A stretch of 64,000 nt of DNA, taken from NCBI GenBank assembly GCA_003818285.1, contig RPRB01000002.1, positions 62,001 through 126,000 on the forward strand, read 5' to 3'. Position numbers and translations under genes: made by a program. Source of the stretch: Myxococcaceae bacterium (lineage in GTDB: Bacteria > Myxococcota > Myxococcia > Myxococcales > Myxococcaceae). Under the pieces are notes generated by a model that saw only the letters and a program-made list of their open reading frames with translations, was not told the origin of the DNA and ran no database searches. Every line of letters begins with the position of its first letter. Position 1 is the stretch's first letter. This document shows positions 1 through 7,434 of the stretch, one piece after another.

Positions 1-904
1 CTGCGCCGGTCCTGGGGTCCTTGCCGTGCACCGGCGGGATGTCCAGCGGCGAGGGCAGCAAGTCCACCACGGCGTCCAGCAGCGGCTGCACGCCCTTGTG
101 CTTGAAGGCCGAGCCGCAGAGCACCGGGAACAGCTTCCGGGCGATGCAGCCCTTCCGGAGGGCAGCGAGCAGCTCGGCGTCGGACGGCTCCTTCCCGTCC
201 AGGTAGAGCTGCATCACGTGATCGTCCTGCTCGGCGCACGCCTCGATCAGGTGGGCCCGCGCCGCCTTCGCGGCGTCCATCAGCGCCGGCGGGACGTCCA
301 CCACCTCGAAGCGGCTTCCGAGCTCCGACTCGTCGAAGGTGATGCCCTTCATCCGCACCAGGTCGATGACCCCCTGGTGCTGCTCCTCGCCGCCCCAGGG
401 AATCTGGATCGGCACCGCGTTGGCCCTCAGCTTCTCCTTGATGCTCCGGACCGACATGTCGAAGTCGGCCCCCAGGCGGTCCATCTTGTTGATGAAGCAG
501 ATGCGGGGCACCCCGTAGCGGTCCGCCTGGCGCCACACCGTCTCGCTCTGGGGCTCGACCCCGTTGGCCGCATCGAACACCGCGATGGCGCCGTCCAGGA
601 CGCGAAGGGAGCGCTCCACCTCGATGGTGAAGTCCACGTGCCCCGGGGTGTCGATGATGTTGATCCGGTAACGCTGATCGTTGCGGGCCCAGAAGGCGGT
701 GATCGCCGCCGAGGTGATGGTGATCCCGCGCTCGCGCTCCTGCACCATCCAGTCGGTGGTGGTGTTCGCGTCGTCGACGTCCCCCATCTTGTGGATGGTG
801 CCGGTGTAGAAGAGGATCCGCTCGGTGGTGGTCGTCTTCCCGGCGTCGATGTGCGCCATGATGCCGATGTTGCGGTAGCGCTCGAGCGGGAAGTCGCGGG
901 CCAT
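1..904 (-). CDS. fusA: Elongation factor G, N-terminal part (runs off the window edge)
   Basis: This gene encodes the translocase GTPase that moves tRNA and mRNA through the ribosome. Reading the minus strand from the ATG at 904 gives [20 protein letters not shown], followed by AGKTTTTER (P-loop/G1), DTPGH (G3) and NKMD (G4), the order expected for a translational GTPase. About 301 codons are present and the reading frame is open to base 1, so roughly the last 55-60% of a normal ~690-residue EF-G is missing. It is the third gene of the str operon, 67 bases after rpsG, with a strong hairpin in that gap. The ribosome binding site is weak (AGAGA about 8 bases upstream). The identification is secure; the 3' end cannot be seen. 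Confidence 0.97.
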   Translation of the reverse strand, partial: MARDFPLERYRNIGIMAHIDAGKTTTTERILFYTGTIHKMGDVDDANTTTDWMVQERERGITITSAAITAFWARNDQRYRINIIDTPGHVDFTIEVERSLRVLDGAIAVFDAANGVEPQSETVWRQADRYGVPRICFINKMDRLGADFDMSVRSIKEKLRANAVPIQIPWGGEEQHQGVIDLVRMKGITFDESELGSRFEVVDVPPALMDAAKAARAHLIEACAEQDDHVMQLYLDGKEPSDAELLAALRKGCIARKLFPVLCGSAFKHKGVQPLLDAVVDLLPSPLDIPPVHGKDPRTGA

Positions 905-925
905 GATCGGTCTCTACAAATGACA

Positions 926-946
926 ACGGCCGGGAAGCCCGGCCGT
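926..946 (-). terminator. Perfect hairpin between rpsG and fusA (attenuator or processing site)
   Basis: A 9-bp perfect inverted repeat (ACGGCCGGG and its complement) with a 3-base loop sits in the 67-base rpsG-fusA gap. On the transcript it is followed by TGTCATTTGT, which is only moderately U-rich, so it is a poor full terminator. It could reduce fusA read-through, protect an rpsG-end transcript, or mark a processing site. Function is inferred from position only. Confidence 0.45.
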
Positions 947-971
947 CGGAACATCGCACGAGCGGGGCTCG

Positions 972-1442
972 TTACCAGCGGTAGTGCGCGAAGGCCTTGT
1001 TGGCCTCGGCCATCTTGTGTGTGTCCTCGCGCTTCTTCACCGCGTTCCCGCGGTTGTTCGCCGCGTCCATGATCTCCCCGGCGAGCTTCTCCTCCATCGT
1101 CTTCTCACCACGGGCCTTGGCGTAGATGATCAGCCAGCGCATTCCCAGCGCCACCCGGCGGTCCTGCCGGACCTCCACCGGGACCTGGTAGGTCGCGCCA
1201 CCGACCCGGCGGCTCTTGACCTCGAGAACCGGCTTCACGTTGTCCAGCGCCTTCTTGAAGGTGCGGAGCGGCTCCTCTTTCGCCCGCTCCTCGATCAGGG
1301 CGAAGGCGCCGTAGCAGACGCGCTCGGCAATGGACTTCTTGCCCTTGCGCATCAGGTCGTTGACGAACTTGGTGACCAGCCGGTCCTGGAACTTCGGGTC
1401 GGGGAGAATCTTCCGCTTGGCGACGACGCGACGACGAGGCAT
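972..1442 (-). CDS. rpsG: 30S ribosomal protein S7
   Basis: S7 nucleates assembly of the 3' domain of 16S rRNA in the small subunit. The 156-residue product begins [20 protein letters not shown] and contains the typical [16 protein letters not shown] and [12 protein letters not shown] segments and a C-terminal AFAHYRW. Its length matches the family. The start is 15 bases after the rpsL stop; the stop codon region itself forms the Shine-Dalgarno sequence (TAAAGGAACC), so the gene is probably translationally coupled to rpsL. Order rpsL-rpsG-fusA is the classical str operon. In E. coli S7 regulates its own operon; whether that occurs here is not visible. Confidence 0.98.
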   Translation of the reverse strand: MPRRRVVAKRKILPDPKFQDRLVTKFVNDLMRKGKKSIAERVCYGAFALIEERAKEEPLRTFKKALDNVKPVLEVKSRRVGGATYQVPVEVRQDRRVALGMRWLIIYAKARGEKTMEEKLAGEIMDAANNRGNAVKKREDTHKMAEANKAFAHYRW

Positions 1443-1457
1443 CTGAATCCGGTTCCT

Positions 1458-1829
1458 TTAGCTCGGGCGCTTCGCGCCGTACTTGCTTCGGCCCTGCTTC
1501 CGACCCTGCACGCCGACCGAGTCCAGGGTGCCGCGGATGATGTGGTACCGCACGCCGGGGAGGTCCTTCACCCGGCCTCCGCGAATCATCACCACCGAGT
1601 GCTCCTGGAGATTGTGACCCACGCCAGGGATGTAGGACGTCACCTCGATGCCGTTGGTCAGCCGGACGCGGGCCACCTTCCGCAGCGCCGAGTTCGGCTT
1701 CTTCGGAGTGGTGGTGTAGACGCGGGTGCACACCCCACGCTTCTGGGGAGACTCCTTGAGCGCGGGGCTCTTCCCCTTCACCACGAGCTTCTCGCGCCCC
1801 TTGCGCACCAGCTGACTGATGGTCGGCAT
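1458..1829 (-). CDS. rpsL: 30S ribosomal protein S12
   Basis: S12 lies at the decoding centre and controls fidelity. I chose the ATG at 1829 because it gives the conserved N-terminus [16 protein letters not shown], a 123-residue protein of the usual length, and an AAGGGACGG ribosome binding site directly upstream; a longer frame extending to 1937 adds 36 non-homologous residues and crosses the promoter. The segment [18 protein letters not shown] contains the lysine (PKKPNSA) whose substitution gives streptomycin resistance in other bacteria; here it is wild type. First gene of the str operon, with a sigma70-like promoter about 80 bases upstream. Confidence 0.98.
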   Translation of the reverse strand: MPTISQLVRKGREKLVVKGKSPALKESPQKRGVCTRVYTTTPKKPNSALRKVARVRLTNGIEVTSYIPGVGHNLQEHSVVMIRGGRVKDLPGVRYHIIRGTLDSVGVQGRKQGRSKYGAKRPS

Positions 1830-1908
1830 CCGTCCCTTGTCCGTCGTACGGCGGAGGCCGCCGTGCGGGTACACGCCCGCCGCGAAAGCCCCCGAAAAGA
1901 GGGCGCGG

Positions 1909-1937
1909 TCTATCACGCTGAACGGCCTGGAAGTCAA
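1909..1937 (-). promoter_or_regulatory. Sigma70-type promoter for the rpsL-rpsG-fusA operon
   Basis: On the minus strand TTGACT (1937-1932) and GATAGA (1914-1909) are separated by exactly 17 bases. The first hexamer matches the -35 consensus at five of six positions; the -10 is weaker. The site lies between the GC hairpin/repeat that follows rimI and the rpsL start, giving a leader of about 75 bases that contains a CCCTC-TTTT-GGGGG stretch. It is the only obvious promoter for this highly expressed operon. Confidence 0.55.
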
Positions 1938-1964
1938 GCGTCAGGCGTCATGGCCACGCCGGGC

Positions 1965-1985
1965 GCCCCCCCGGGCGAGGGGGGC
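1965..1985. terminator. GC-rich stem-loop after rimI
   Basis: A 7-bp stem (GCCCCCC paired with GGGGGGC) encloses a 7-base loop. It immediately follows the repeat copy at 1986-2048 and lies between the rimI stop and the str promoter, so it probably insulates the two transcription units. There is no T-tract on either strand, so it is not a canonical intrinsic terminator. Confidence 0.4.
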
Positions 1986-2048
1986 TCAGCCCCCCGCACC
2001 AGGGGGACGCCTGCGGAGCGGCGCAGGAGTGCCGCGCGACCAGGCTCA
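1986..2048 (-). repeat. Stop-codon-linked repeat, copy A (after rimI)
   Basis: Reading the minus strand from the rimI stop codon, the sequence TGAGCCTGG begins a unit that continues through CTGCGCCGCTCCGCAGGCGT and ends in the hairpin CCCCCTGGTGCGGGGG, then starts again with CTGAGC. The same organisation follows plsB (11712-11831) and, in three tandem 61-bp units, the gene ending at 13752. The first bases of the unit are the stop codon of the preceding gene. See the findings for the family comparison. Confidence 0.8.
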
Positions 2049-2525
2049 GAGGTCGAGGACCATGACGATCGCGTCCTCCCCCTCGTCCACGTAGTAGTTC
2101 GGCCGGATTCCCACCGGGCGGAAGCCGAAGGACCGGTAGAGCTCCAGCGCCGCGGCATTGCTCCGCCGCACCTCCAGCGTGGCCAGGGTGCACCGCTTCT
2201 GCCGGCCCACGTCGAGCGCCGCCTGCAGCACCGCCCGGGCGACCCCGCGGCGCCGGTGCTCGGGTGCGGTGGCCACGTTCAGGACGTGCAGCTCGTCGTG
2301 CACGACCCAGAAGATGACGAAGCCGAGCAGCGTCATCCCCCGCGAACCCGGCTCCTCCGCCACCAGGATGGTGGACCAGTCGTGGCCCAGCTCCCGGGCC
2401 AGGAGGTCCCGGCTCCAGGGGTTCCGGAACGCCACCTGCTCGATCTCCATCACCCGCGGCAGATCGGCCGAGGTCATCGGGCGGAGCAGGAACGCCCCTT
2501 CCGGGGTGTCCTTGAGCTTCCTCAC
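2046..2525 (-). CDS. rimI: Ribosomal-protein-alanine N-acetyltransferase (GNAT family)
   Basis: RimI-type GNAT enzymes transfer acetyl from acetyl-CoA to the N-terminal alanine of S18. The 159-residue product has LLRPMTSADLPRVMEIEQVA at the N-terminus, a NPWS motif typical of RimI, the beta4/beta5 segment LHVLNVATAPEHRRRGVA carrying the acetyl-CoA pyrophosphate-binding RRRGVA, and ELYRSFGFRPVGIRPNYY near the C-terminus. I chose the GTG at 2525, which overlaps the upstream gene's stop as GTGA and has GGAGG upstream; longer frames lie inside that gene. The stop codon is also the start of repeat copy A. Substrate specificity beyond S18 is not proven by sequence. Confidence 0.9.
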   Translation of the reverse strand: MRKLKDTPEGAFLLRPMTSADLPRVMEIEQVAFRNPWSRDLLARELGHDWSTILVAEEPGSRGMTLLGFVIFWVVHDELHVLNVATAPEHRRRGVARAVLQAALDVGRQKRCTLATLEVRRSNAAALELYRSFGFRPVGIRPNYYVDEGEDAIVMVLDL

Positions 2526-3232
2526 CGGGCGGCCTCCCCGAGCCCCAGCTGCTCCCGCGCCAGCTCTTCCGGCCGGGCGATGATCCGGACCGGGATCGAG
2601 CTCCGCAGCTGCGCCAGCGCTTCCCGGGCGAGCACGTAGGCCCGCTCGCGCTGCATCCGCTCGCGGAGTCGCCCCCGAGCTTCCTCCCACGTGCGGCCGC
2701 CGTGGTCCGCTTCCCAGGCCTTCCGCACCTCGCTCTCCGGCACCTGGGAGCGGAGGCGCACCCGCCCCTCGACGAACTTCTCGGTCCGCACCGCCCGGGC
2801 GAGCACCTCGGCGAGCGAGGCCCGGTCCGCGTCGTGCGCCTTCAGGAACGACTGGAAGGCGGCCGCGCTCGGGAAGCGCGACTCGAACGTACGCAGGCGC
2901 TGGTCGATCTCCGCCGGCTCCACCGGGTAGGAGTTGAGCTTGTCGGCCTCGGCCGTCGCCGCGCGCTGCGCGATGGCGAGGTCCAGCGCGTTCTGGATCG
3001 TCGAGGCGTCCAGCGGCGCAGTGGCAGCCTCCACCCCCCCGCGATCGATGAGCATCACCCGGGCCTCGAAGTCGAGCTGGCTCCAGCTGAGCACGCGCCC
3101 GTCCACCAGCGCCACCACCCGGTCGAGGACCCGCCCGCCCGCGACGTCAGCGACGAGCAGCGCACCGAGGACGAGGAGCGCCCTCGTCCCCTGGCACCGG
3201 CGTCGCGGACGGTTAAGCTCCCTCGACTGCAT
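2522..3232 (-). CDS. SurA-like periplasmic protein lacking a PPIase domain
   Basis: The 236-residue product has a signal peptide ([16 protein letters not shown]) followed by [22 protein letters not shown], the typical opening of SurA/PpiC-type chaperones (VVDRIVAVVNGxxI). The rest is helical and charged, and ends near residue 236 without a parvulin PPIase domain, so it resembles the N-terminal chaperone module alone. It probably acts on outer-membrane or secreted proteins in the periplasm; this is inferred from fold similarity. It overlaps rimI by 4 bases and is its likely operon partner. Its ATG (3232-3230) overlaps the ATG of divergent dnaJ in a single CATG, leaving no intergenic space; a later start inside the signal region is possible. 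Confidence 0.7.
   Translation of the reverse strand: MQSRELNRPRRRCQGTRALLVLGALLVADVAGGRVLDRVVALVDGRVLSWSQLDFEARVMLIDRGGVEAATAPLDASTIQNALDLAIAQRAATAEADKLNSYPVEPAEIDQRLRTFESRFPSAAAFQSFLKAHDADRASLAEVLARAVRTEKFVEGRVRLRSQVPESEVRKAWEADHGGRTWEEARGRLRERMQRERAYVLAREALAQLRSSIPVRIIARPEELAREQLGLGEAAR
3191..3219 (+). promoter_or_regulatory. Candidate promoter for dnaJ giving a nearly leaderless mRNA
   Basis: CTGGCA and TAAGCT are separated by 17 bases (four and three consensus matches). The end of the -10 element lies 11 bases before the dnaJ ATG, so initiation would leave a leader of only about 4-5 bases. No Shine-Dalgarno sequence precedes dnaJ, which fits. The promoter lies inside the 5' coding end of the divergent SurA-like gene. 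Weak evidence, based on consensus matching alone. Confidence 0.35.
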
Positions 3233-4406
3233 GGCTGAGGACCTCTACCAGCTGCTCGGCGTCTCCCGCGGCGCCAGCGAGGACGAGATCAAGAAGGCGT
3301 ACCGGAAGCTGGCGCGCAAGTACCACCCGGACGTCAACCCCGGCAACAAGGCTGCCGAGGAGAAATTCAAGCAAGTGAGCGCCGCCTTCGAGGTCCTGTC
3401 CAATTCCGAGAAGCGGAAGCTGTACGACGAGTTTGGCGCGGACGCCGCCAAGCTGGGCTACGACCCGAAGAAGGCCGAGGCTTACCGGGCGTACCGTGAC
3501 GCCGCGGCCCGAGGGGGCGGTCCTCCCGGCGGGGGTTACCCCGGCGGCATGCCCGACGTGGAAGGCTTCGATCTCGGCGACCTCTTCGGCGAGCTGTTCC
3601 GCAACCGCCGGGCAGGTGGCGCAGGCGGCGCCGGCATCGAGGACCTCTTCGGAGGCGAGGTCGAGGGCCCTGCGCGCGGCGAGGACCTGCACGCCCAGGT
3701 ACGCCTGTCGCTCCGGGAGGCAGTCACCGGGACCGAGCGCAGCCTGTCCATCACCCGGCCCGGCAGGTGCCCGAAGTGCAAGGGTTCCGGGCACTTCGGC
3801 AAGCCCGGGACCTGCCCCACATGCAAGGGCTCGGGGAAGATCCGCCAGGGGCGCGGACCGCTGTCCATGACCAGCACCTGCCCCACCTGCGGCGGGAGCG
3901 GGAAGGTGGCGCCGCCGTGCGATCGTTGCGGCGGGAGCGGCCGGGTCGAGGAGACCACCCGCGTGACGGTGAAGATTCCACCTGGCGTCCAGACCGGCTC
4001 GCAGGTCCGCGTCGCCGGCCAGGGCGCGGCCGGAACCCAGGGCGGACCGCCGGGCGACCTCTTCCTCGAGGTGCAGGTCGAGCCGCATCCCGTCGTCCGC
4101 CGCGAGGGCGACGACCTCTACGTGCCGCTGCCGGTCACGGTGCCGGAGGCGATGCTCGGGGCGGAAGTACGCGCTCCCACCTTCACCGGCGAGGTGACGG
4201 TGACCGTGCCGCCTCACAGCCAGTCCGGCCGCAAGCTCCGGCTCAAGGGACAGGGCGTGCCCGCGCTGAAGGGCAACGGACGCGGCGACCTGTACTACGA
4301 GCTCCGGGTGCAGGTGCCGGAGAAGACCACCCCCGAGGTGAAGGCCGCCGCGGAGACGCTCGGCCGCGGCTACCAGCACGACGTGCGCGCCGACCTGCGG
4401 CTCTGA
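3231..4406 (+). CDS. dnaJ: Chaperone DnaJ (Hsp40)
   Basis: DnaJ delivers unfolded clients to DnaK and stimulates its ATPase. The 391-residue protein has the J domain at residues 1-70 with H32-P33-D34, a Gly/Phe-rich linker at about 95-145 including [12 protein letters not shown], and a zinc-binding region with four CxxCxGxG repeats (Cys 180/183, 195/198, 217/220, 230/233), followed by the CTD substrate-binding sheets ([16 protein letters not shown]). All catalytic and metal-binding residues are present. The ATG at 3231 gives the standard [20 protein letters not shown] start. No dnaK or grpE lies nearby. The residue 90-140 linker is unusually rich in Gly and Ala. Confidence 0.97.
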   Translation: MAEDLYQLLGVSRGASEDEIKKAYRKLARKYHPDVNPGNKAAEEKFKQVSAAFEVLSNSEKRKLYDEFGADAAKLGYDPKKAEAYRAYRDAAARGGGPPGGGYPGGMPDVEGFDLGDLFGELFRNRRAGGAGGAGIEDLFGGEVEGPARGEDLHAQVRLSLREAVTGTERSLSITRPGRCPKCKGSGHFGKPGTCPTCKGSGKIRQGRGPLSMTSTCPTCGGSGKVAPPCDRCGGSGRVEETTRVTVKIPPGVQTGSQVRVAGQGAAGTQGGPPGDLFLEVQVEPHPVVRREGDDLYVPLPVTVPEAMLGAEVRAPTFTGEVTVTVPPHSQSGRKLRLKGQGVPALKGNGRGDLYYELRVQVPEKTTPEVKAAAETLGRGYQHDVRADLRL

Positions 4407-4537
4407 ACCCCAGGAACGCGGGGCGCACCTGGGCGCACCACTGAGCGCGCACTTCTGTCCGAAGTTCGTCGGATGAGTCGCTCGAGACCGCCCCTTGCGT
4501 CGGATGCGCTAGGACGTAAAAGCTGCCGGGCTCTCGA

Positions 4538-4972
4538 ATGGATCCTCAGTCACACACCATCACCGTCCCCACCCGCGGACGCGGACTCCACGACATCACC
4601 CGGGAGGTGACGGACTTCGTGCAGCGGCTCAAGGTGGCCGCGCCCGGGCCACGGACCGGCGTCCTCACCTGCTTCATCCGCCACACGTCGGCCAGCCTCC
4701 TCGTCCAGGAGAACGCCGACCCCGAGGTGCTCGCCGACATGGAGCGGTTCTTCTCCCGGCTCGTCCCGGATGGCGACCGCATCTTCCACCACACCACCGA
4801 GGGCCCGGACGACATGCCCAGCCACGTCCGCGCCGCGCTGACCCAGACCTCTCTCTCCATCCCGGTGGTGGAGGGCGACGTCGCGCTCGGCACCTGGCAG
4901 GCCATCTACCTCTACGAGCACCGCACCCGCGCCCACCGGCGCGAGGTGGTGCTGGTCTACGTCGGTCGCTGA
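4538..4972 (+). CDS. YjbQ / UPF0047 family protein
   Basis: The 144-residue product matches the YjbQ family throughout: LHDITREVTDFVQ, TGVLTCFIRHTSASLLVQEN, DMERFF and the C-terminal GTWQAIYLYEHR. Members are small trimeric proteins with a conserved His/Asp/Glu pocket (here RHTSAS and TTEGPDDMPSH); E. coli YjbQ shows weak thiamine-phosphate synthase activity, but the physiological role is unsettled. A 131-base gap separates it from dnaJ, in which I see no RNA gene. The next gene follows after 26 bases with its own AAGGAG. The family call is firm; the function is not. Confidence 0.88.
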   Translation: MDPQSHTITVPTRGRGLHDITREVTDFVQRLKVAAPGPRTGVLTCFIRHTSASLLVQENADPEVLADMERFFSRLVPDGDRIFHHTTEGPDDMPSHVRAALTQTSLSIPVVEGDVALGTWQAIYLYEHRTRAHRREVVLVYVGR

Positions 4973-4998
4973 CCCGGGCAAGGAGACAGGACACTTCC

Positions 4999-5748
4999 GT
5001 GGGTATCCTCGACATCTTCGGCGGCAAGAGCCCCGAGCGCGCCACCAAGCTGAGAGCCAAGGTGGTCCAGAAGTACGGCGGCCCCGAGGCGCGGCAGAAG
5101 GCCATCCAGCAGCTGGGGGAGATGGAGTTCCCCGAGGCGACCGCGTCGCTCCTCGCGCGGTTCACCGTGGCCGTGGAGCCCGCCACCACCGACACCGACG
5201 AGAAGGAGCACGTGTTCGGCCTCATCCGCTCCCGGGGCGAGGCCGCGGTGGACCCCGTCCGCACCTTCCTCCGCCGGAACGACCAGGCCAGCTCCTGGGC
5301 GGTGCGCCTGCTCCGCGACATCCTGCCCGCCGACCGGTACGTGACGACCGTGGTGGAGCATCTGCGCGAGCTCGGCGAGGTCTACACCCGGGACCCGGAG
5401 AAGAAGCTGGTGCTCCTCCACGAGGCCGAGTCGCTCGAGGACTCGCGGATCGCGCCCACGGTGCTCCCTCTCCTGGAGGACATGGCGGACGACGTGAAGA
5501 TCGGCGCGCTGAGGGTGCTGGGCCCCAGGGCGTACGCCGAGGCCCGCGAGCCGATGCTGAAGCTGCTCACCGCTGCGGAGACCGCGCGCCGGGTACAGGC
5601 CGCGGCCGTCGAGGCGATCGCCCGCAGCGGCTTCGGCGTACAGGGGTACCGCGAGAAGGTGGAGTCGCTCCTCCCCGAACCGTTCTTCGTCGACAAAGCG
5701 GGCATCCTCAAGCGCCGCGGCGTCCCTGCCCCGGGTCAGTCGGAGTAA
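4999..5748 (+). CDS. HEAT-repeat protein
   Basis: The 249-residue protein is made of helical repeats with alternating hydrophobic residues (for example QKAIQQLGEMEFPEATASLL and PTVLPLLEDMADDVKIGALR), typical of HEAT/PBS-lyase-type solenoids used as protein-binding scaffolds. The GTG start at 4999 is supported by AAGGAG eight bases upstream. There is no signal peptide or catalytic motif. It lies 26 bases after the YjbQ gene and 15 bases before a histidine kinase, so it may be co-transcribed with both, but no direct functional link can be read from the sequence. Relatives are common and uncharacterised in myxobacteria. Confidence 0.75.
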   Translation: MGILDIFGGKSPERATKLRAKVVQKYGGPEARQKAIQQLGEMEFPEATASLLARFTVAVEPATTDTDEKEHVFGLIRSRGEAAVDPVRTFLRRNDQASSWAVRLLRDILPADRYVTTVVEHLRELGEVYTRDPEKKLVLLHEAESLEDSRIAPTVLPLLEDMADDVKIGALRVLGPRAYAEAREPMLKLLTAAETARRVQAAAVEAIARSGFGVQGYREKVESLLPEPFFVDKAGILKRRGVPAPGQSE

Positions 5749-5763
5749 GCACGGACCTGTTCC

Positions 5764-7434
5764 ATGGCGCGCTCGTCCAAGACCCCCACCCGGCGACGCT
5801 CGAAGGCGCTGGTCGAGCTCTTTCCGCATCTCGGCCCTGCGTCCGAGGGTCCCCCGGGGCCCAACGCGGCAGCCGAGACGCTCAAGAAGATGGCCGACGC
5901 CATCCATCGCACCCCCACGCTCGCCGAGTGCCAGAAGACGCAGCTGGCCTTCATCGCCGGGCTCCTCGGACCGCGGAGCGCGTACCTCGCCGAGTACATC
6001 CATCTGCGTGACCGGCTGGAGATCGCCGCCGTCCGGGGACGCAACGAGCCGCGCATCGCCGCCGTCCGACCGAAGGAGGGTCCGGTGGGGGAGGCCTTCG
6101 CCGAGAACAAGCTCGTCCGCGACGGGGACCTGGTGGCGGTGCCGCTCCAGGGCGCTTCGGCGCCCCTGGGCGCGCTGGTGCTGATCTCCCCGAAGGTCGA
6201 CGCTCCCGACGCGCTCCTCGAGGCCCTCGCCGCTCAGGCCGCCGCGGCGTGGGAGTACGCACGGCTGCGCGAAGACACCGCCCGGCGAGAGAAGGACCTC
6301 CAGACCGCGCTCGCGGGCCTGAAGTCGATGGAGAAGAACCGCGAGGAGCTCCTCGCCAACGTCTCCCACGACCTCAAGACCCCGCTCACCACGGTGAAGG
6401 CCTATCTGGCCATGCTCGGACAGGGGCGGCTGGGCGAGCTCGCGGAGAAGCCGCTCCACGCGGTGCACGTCGCCGAGCGCAACGCGGACCGGCTCCTCCG
6501 GATGCTCAACGACGTGCTCCTGCTCTCGCGCCTCCAGACCGGCAAGATGCAGCTCACCAGCCGGCCCTTCGGTCTCCGGGCGCTGGTGAGCGACGTCATG
6601 GCCGCGCTCGCCAGCTCGGGCGAGCTGTCGCGGGTGCGCCTCACCCTCCTCCCCGCCCCCGAGGTCTTCGTGAAGGGCGACCGGGAGCGGCTGTTCGAGG
6701 CGGTGCACAACCTGGTGGAGCACGCGCTGTTCCTCTGCAGCCCGGACGGGGAGGTGCAGGTCGAGGTCGGCTCCGAGCCGGGGCTGGCCGTGCTCACGGT
6801 GCGCGACGACGGGATGGGGCTCCCCCCCGAGGACCTGGAGGGCCTCTTCGACGCGTTCCACCGGAGCCGGACCGGTCCCGGCAGCAGCGTGGGCCTCGGC
6901 CTCCCGATCACCGCGAAGATCGTCCAGCTCCACGGGGGCCGGGTCGAGGCGGCGACCGTGTCCGCGGCGGGCACGCTCCGCCGGGTGGTGCTGCCCGCCT
7001 TCGCCGCCCAGGTGGGCGTGGCCGGCGCGGAGGAGGGCGTTCCCCCTCAGGCTGGCCACATCCTCCTGGTCGAGGACGACCGGGACTGCCGCGAGGTGCT
7101 CCAGGAATTGCTCGAGCAGGAGGGCTACAGCGTGGCCTCTGCGGCCGGAGCCGAGGAGGCCCGGGTGCTGCTCGAGGGGCTCCGCCCGGCGATGGTGCTG
7201 CTCGACCTCCGGCTGTCGGAGGAGGACGGCCGCAGCGTGCTCCGCCACCTCCGCGGCCAGCCCGACATGGCCGGGACGCCGGTGTACATCATCTCCGGCG
7301 CCTCCGAGGTCGCCTCCCTGAGCACCGGGACGGGTCTGGACCGCATCGACGGGTTCTTCGAGAAGCCGCTCCAGCTGCCGAAGTTGCTGGACACCGTGGC
7401 CTCGGTGGTGCGACCCGTTCGCTCCGTCCGATGA
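5764..7434 (+). CDS. Hybrid sensor histidine kinase (GAF-HisKA-HATPase-REC)
   Basis: A cytosolic 556-residue signalling protein without membrane segments. Residues ~40-165 look like a GAF sensor; 165-195 is a coiled-coil linker; the phosphoacceptor histidine is H202 in NVSHDLKTPLTT; the ATPase domain has DDGMGL (348-353) and GLGLPIT (378-384); a C-terminal receiver has EDD (437-439), phosphoacceptor D481 (VLLDLRL) and K536-region FFEKP. In the N-box the second asparagine, which normally coordinates Mg-ATP, is replaced by histidine (NLVEH, residues 316-320), so kinase activity may be altered. The stop overlaps the argS start as ATGA, an unusual partner. The signal sensed is unknown. Confidence 0.88.
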   Translation: MARSSKTPTRRRSKALVELFPHLGPASEGPPGPNAAAETLKKMADAIHRTPTLAECQKTQLAFIAGLLGPRSAYLAEYIHLRDRLEIAAVRGRNEPRIAAVRPKEGPVGEAFAENKLVRDGDLVAVPLQGASAPLGALVLISPKVDAPDALLEALAAQAAAAWEYARLREDTARREKDLQTALAGLKSMEKNREELLANVSHDLKTPLTTVKAYLAMLGQGRLGELAEKPLHAVHVAERNADRLLRMLNDVLLLSRLQTGKMQLTSRPFGLRALVSDVMAALASSGELSRVRLTLLPAPEVFVKGDRERLFEAVHNLVEHALFLCSPDGEVQVEVGSEPGLAVLTVRDDGMGLPPEDLEGLFDAFHRSRTGPGSSVGLGLPITAKIVQLHGGRVEAATVSAAGTLRRVVLPAFAAQVGVAGAEEGVPPQAGHILLVEDDRDCREVLQELLEQEGYSVASAAGAEEARVLLEGLRPAMVLLDLRLSEEDGRSVLRHLRGQPDMAGTPVYIISGASEVASLSTGTGLDRIDGFFEKPLQLPKLLDTVASVVRPVRSVR

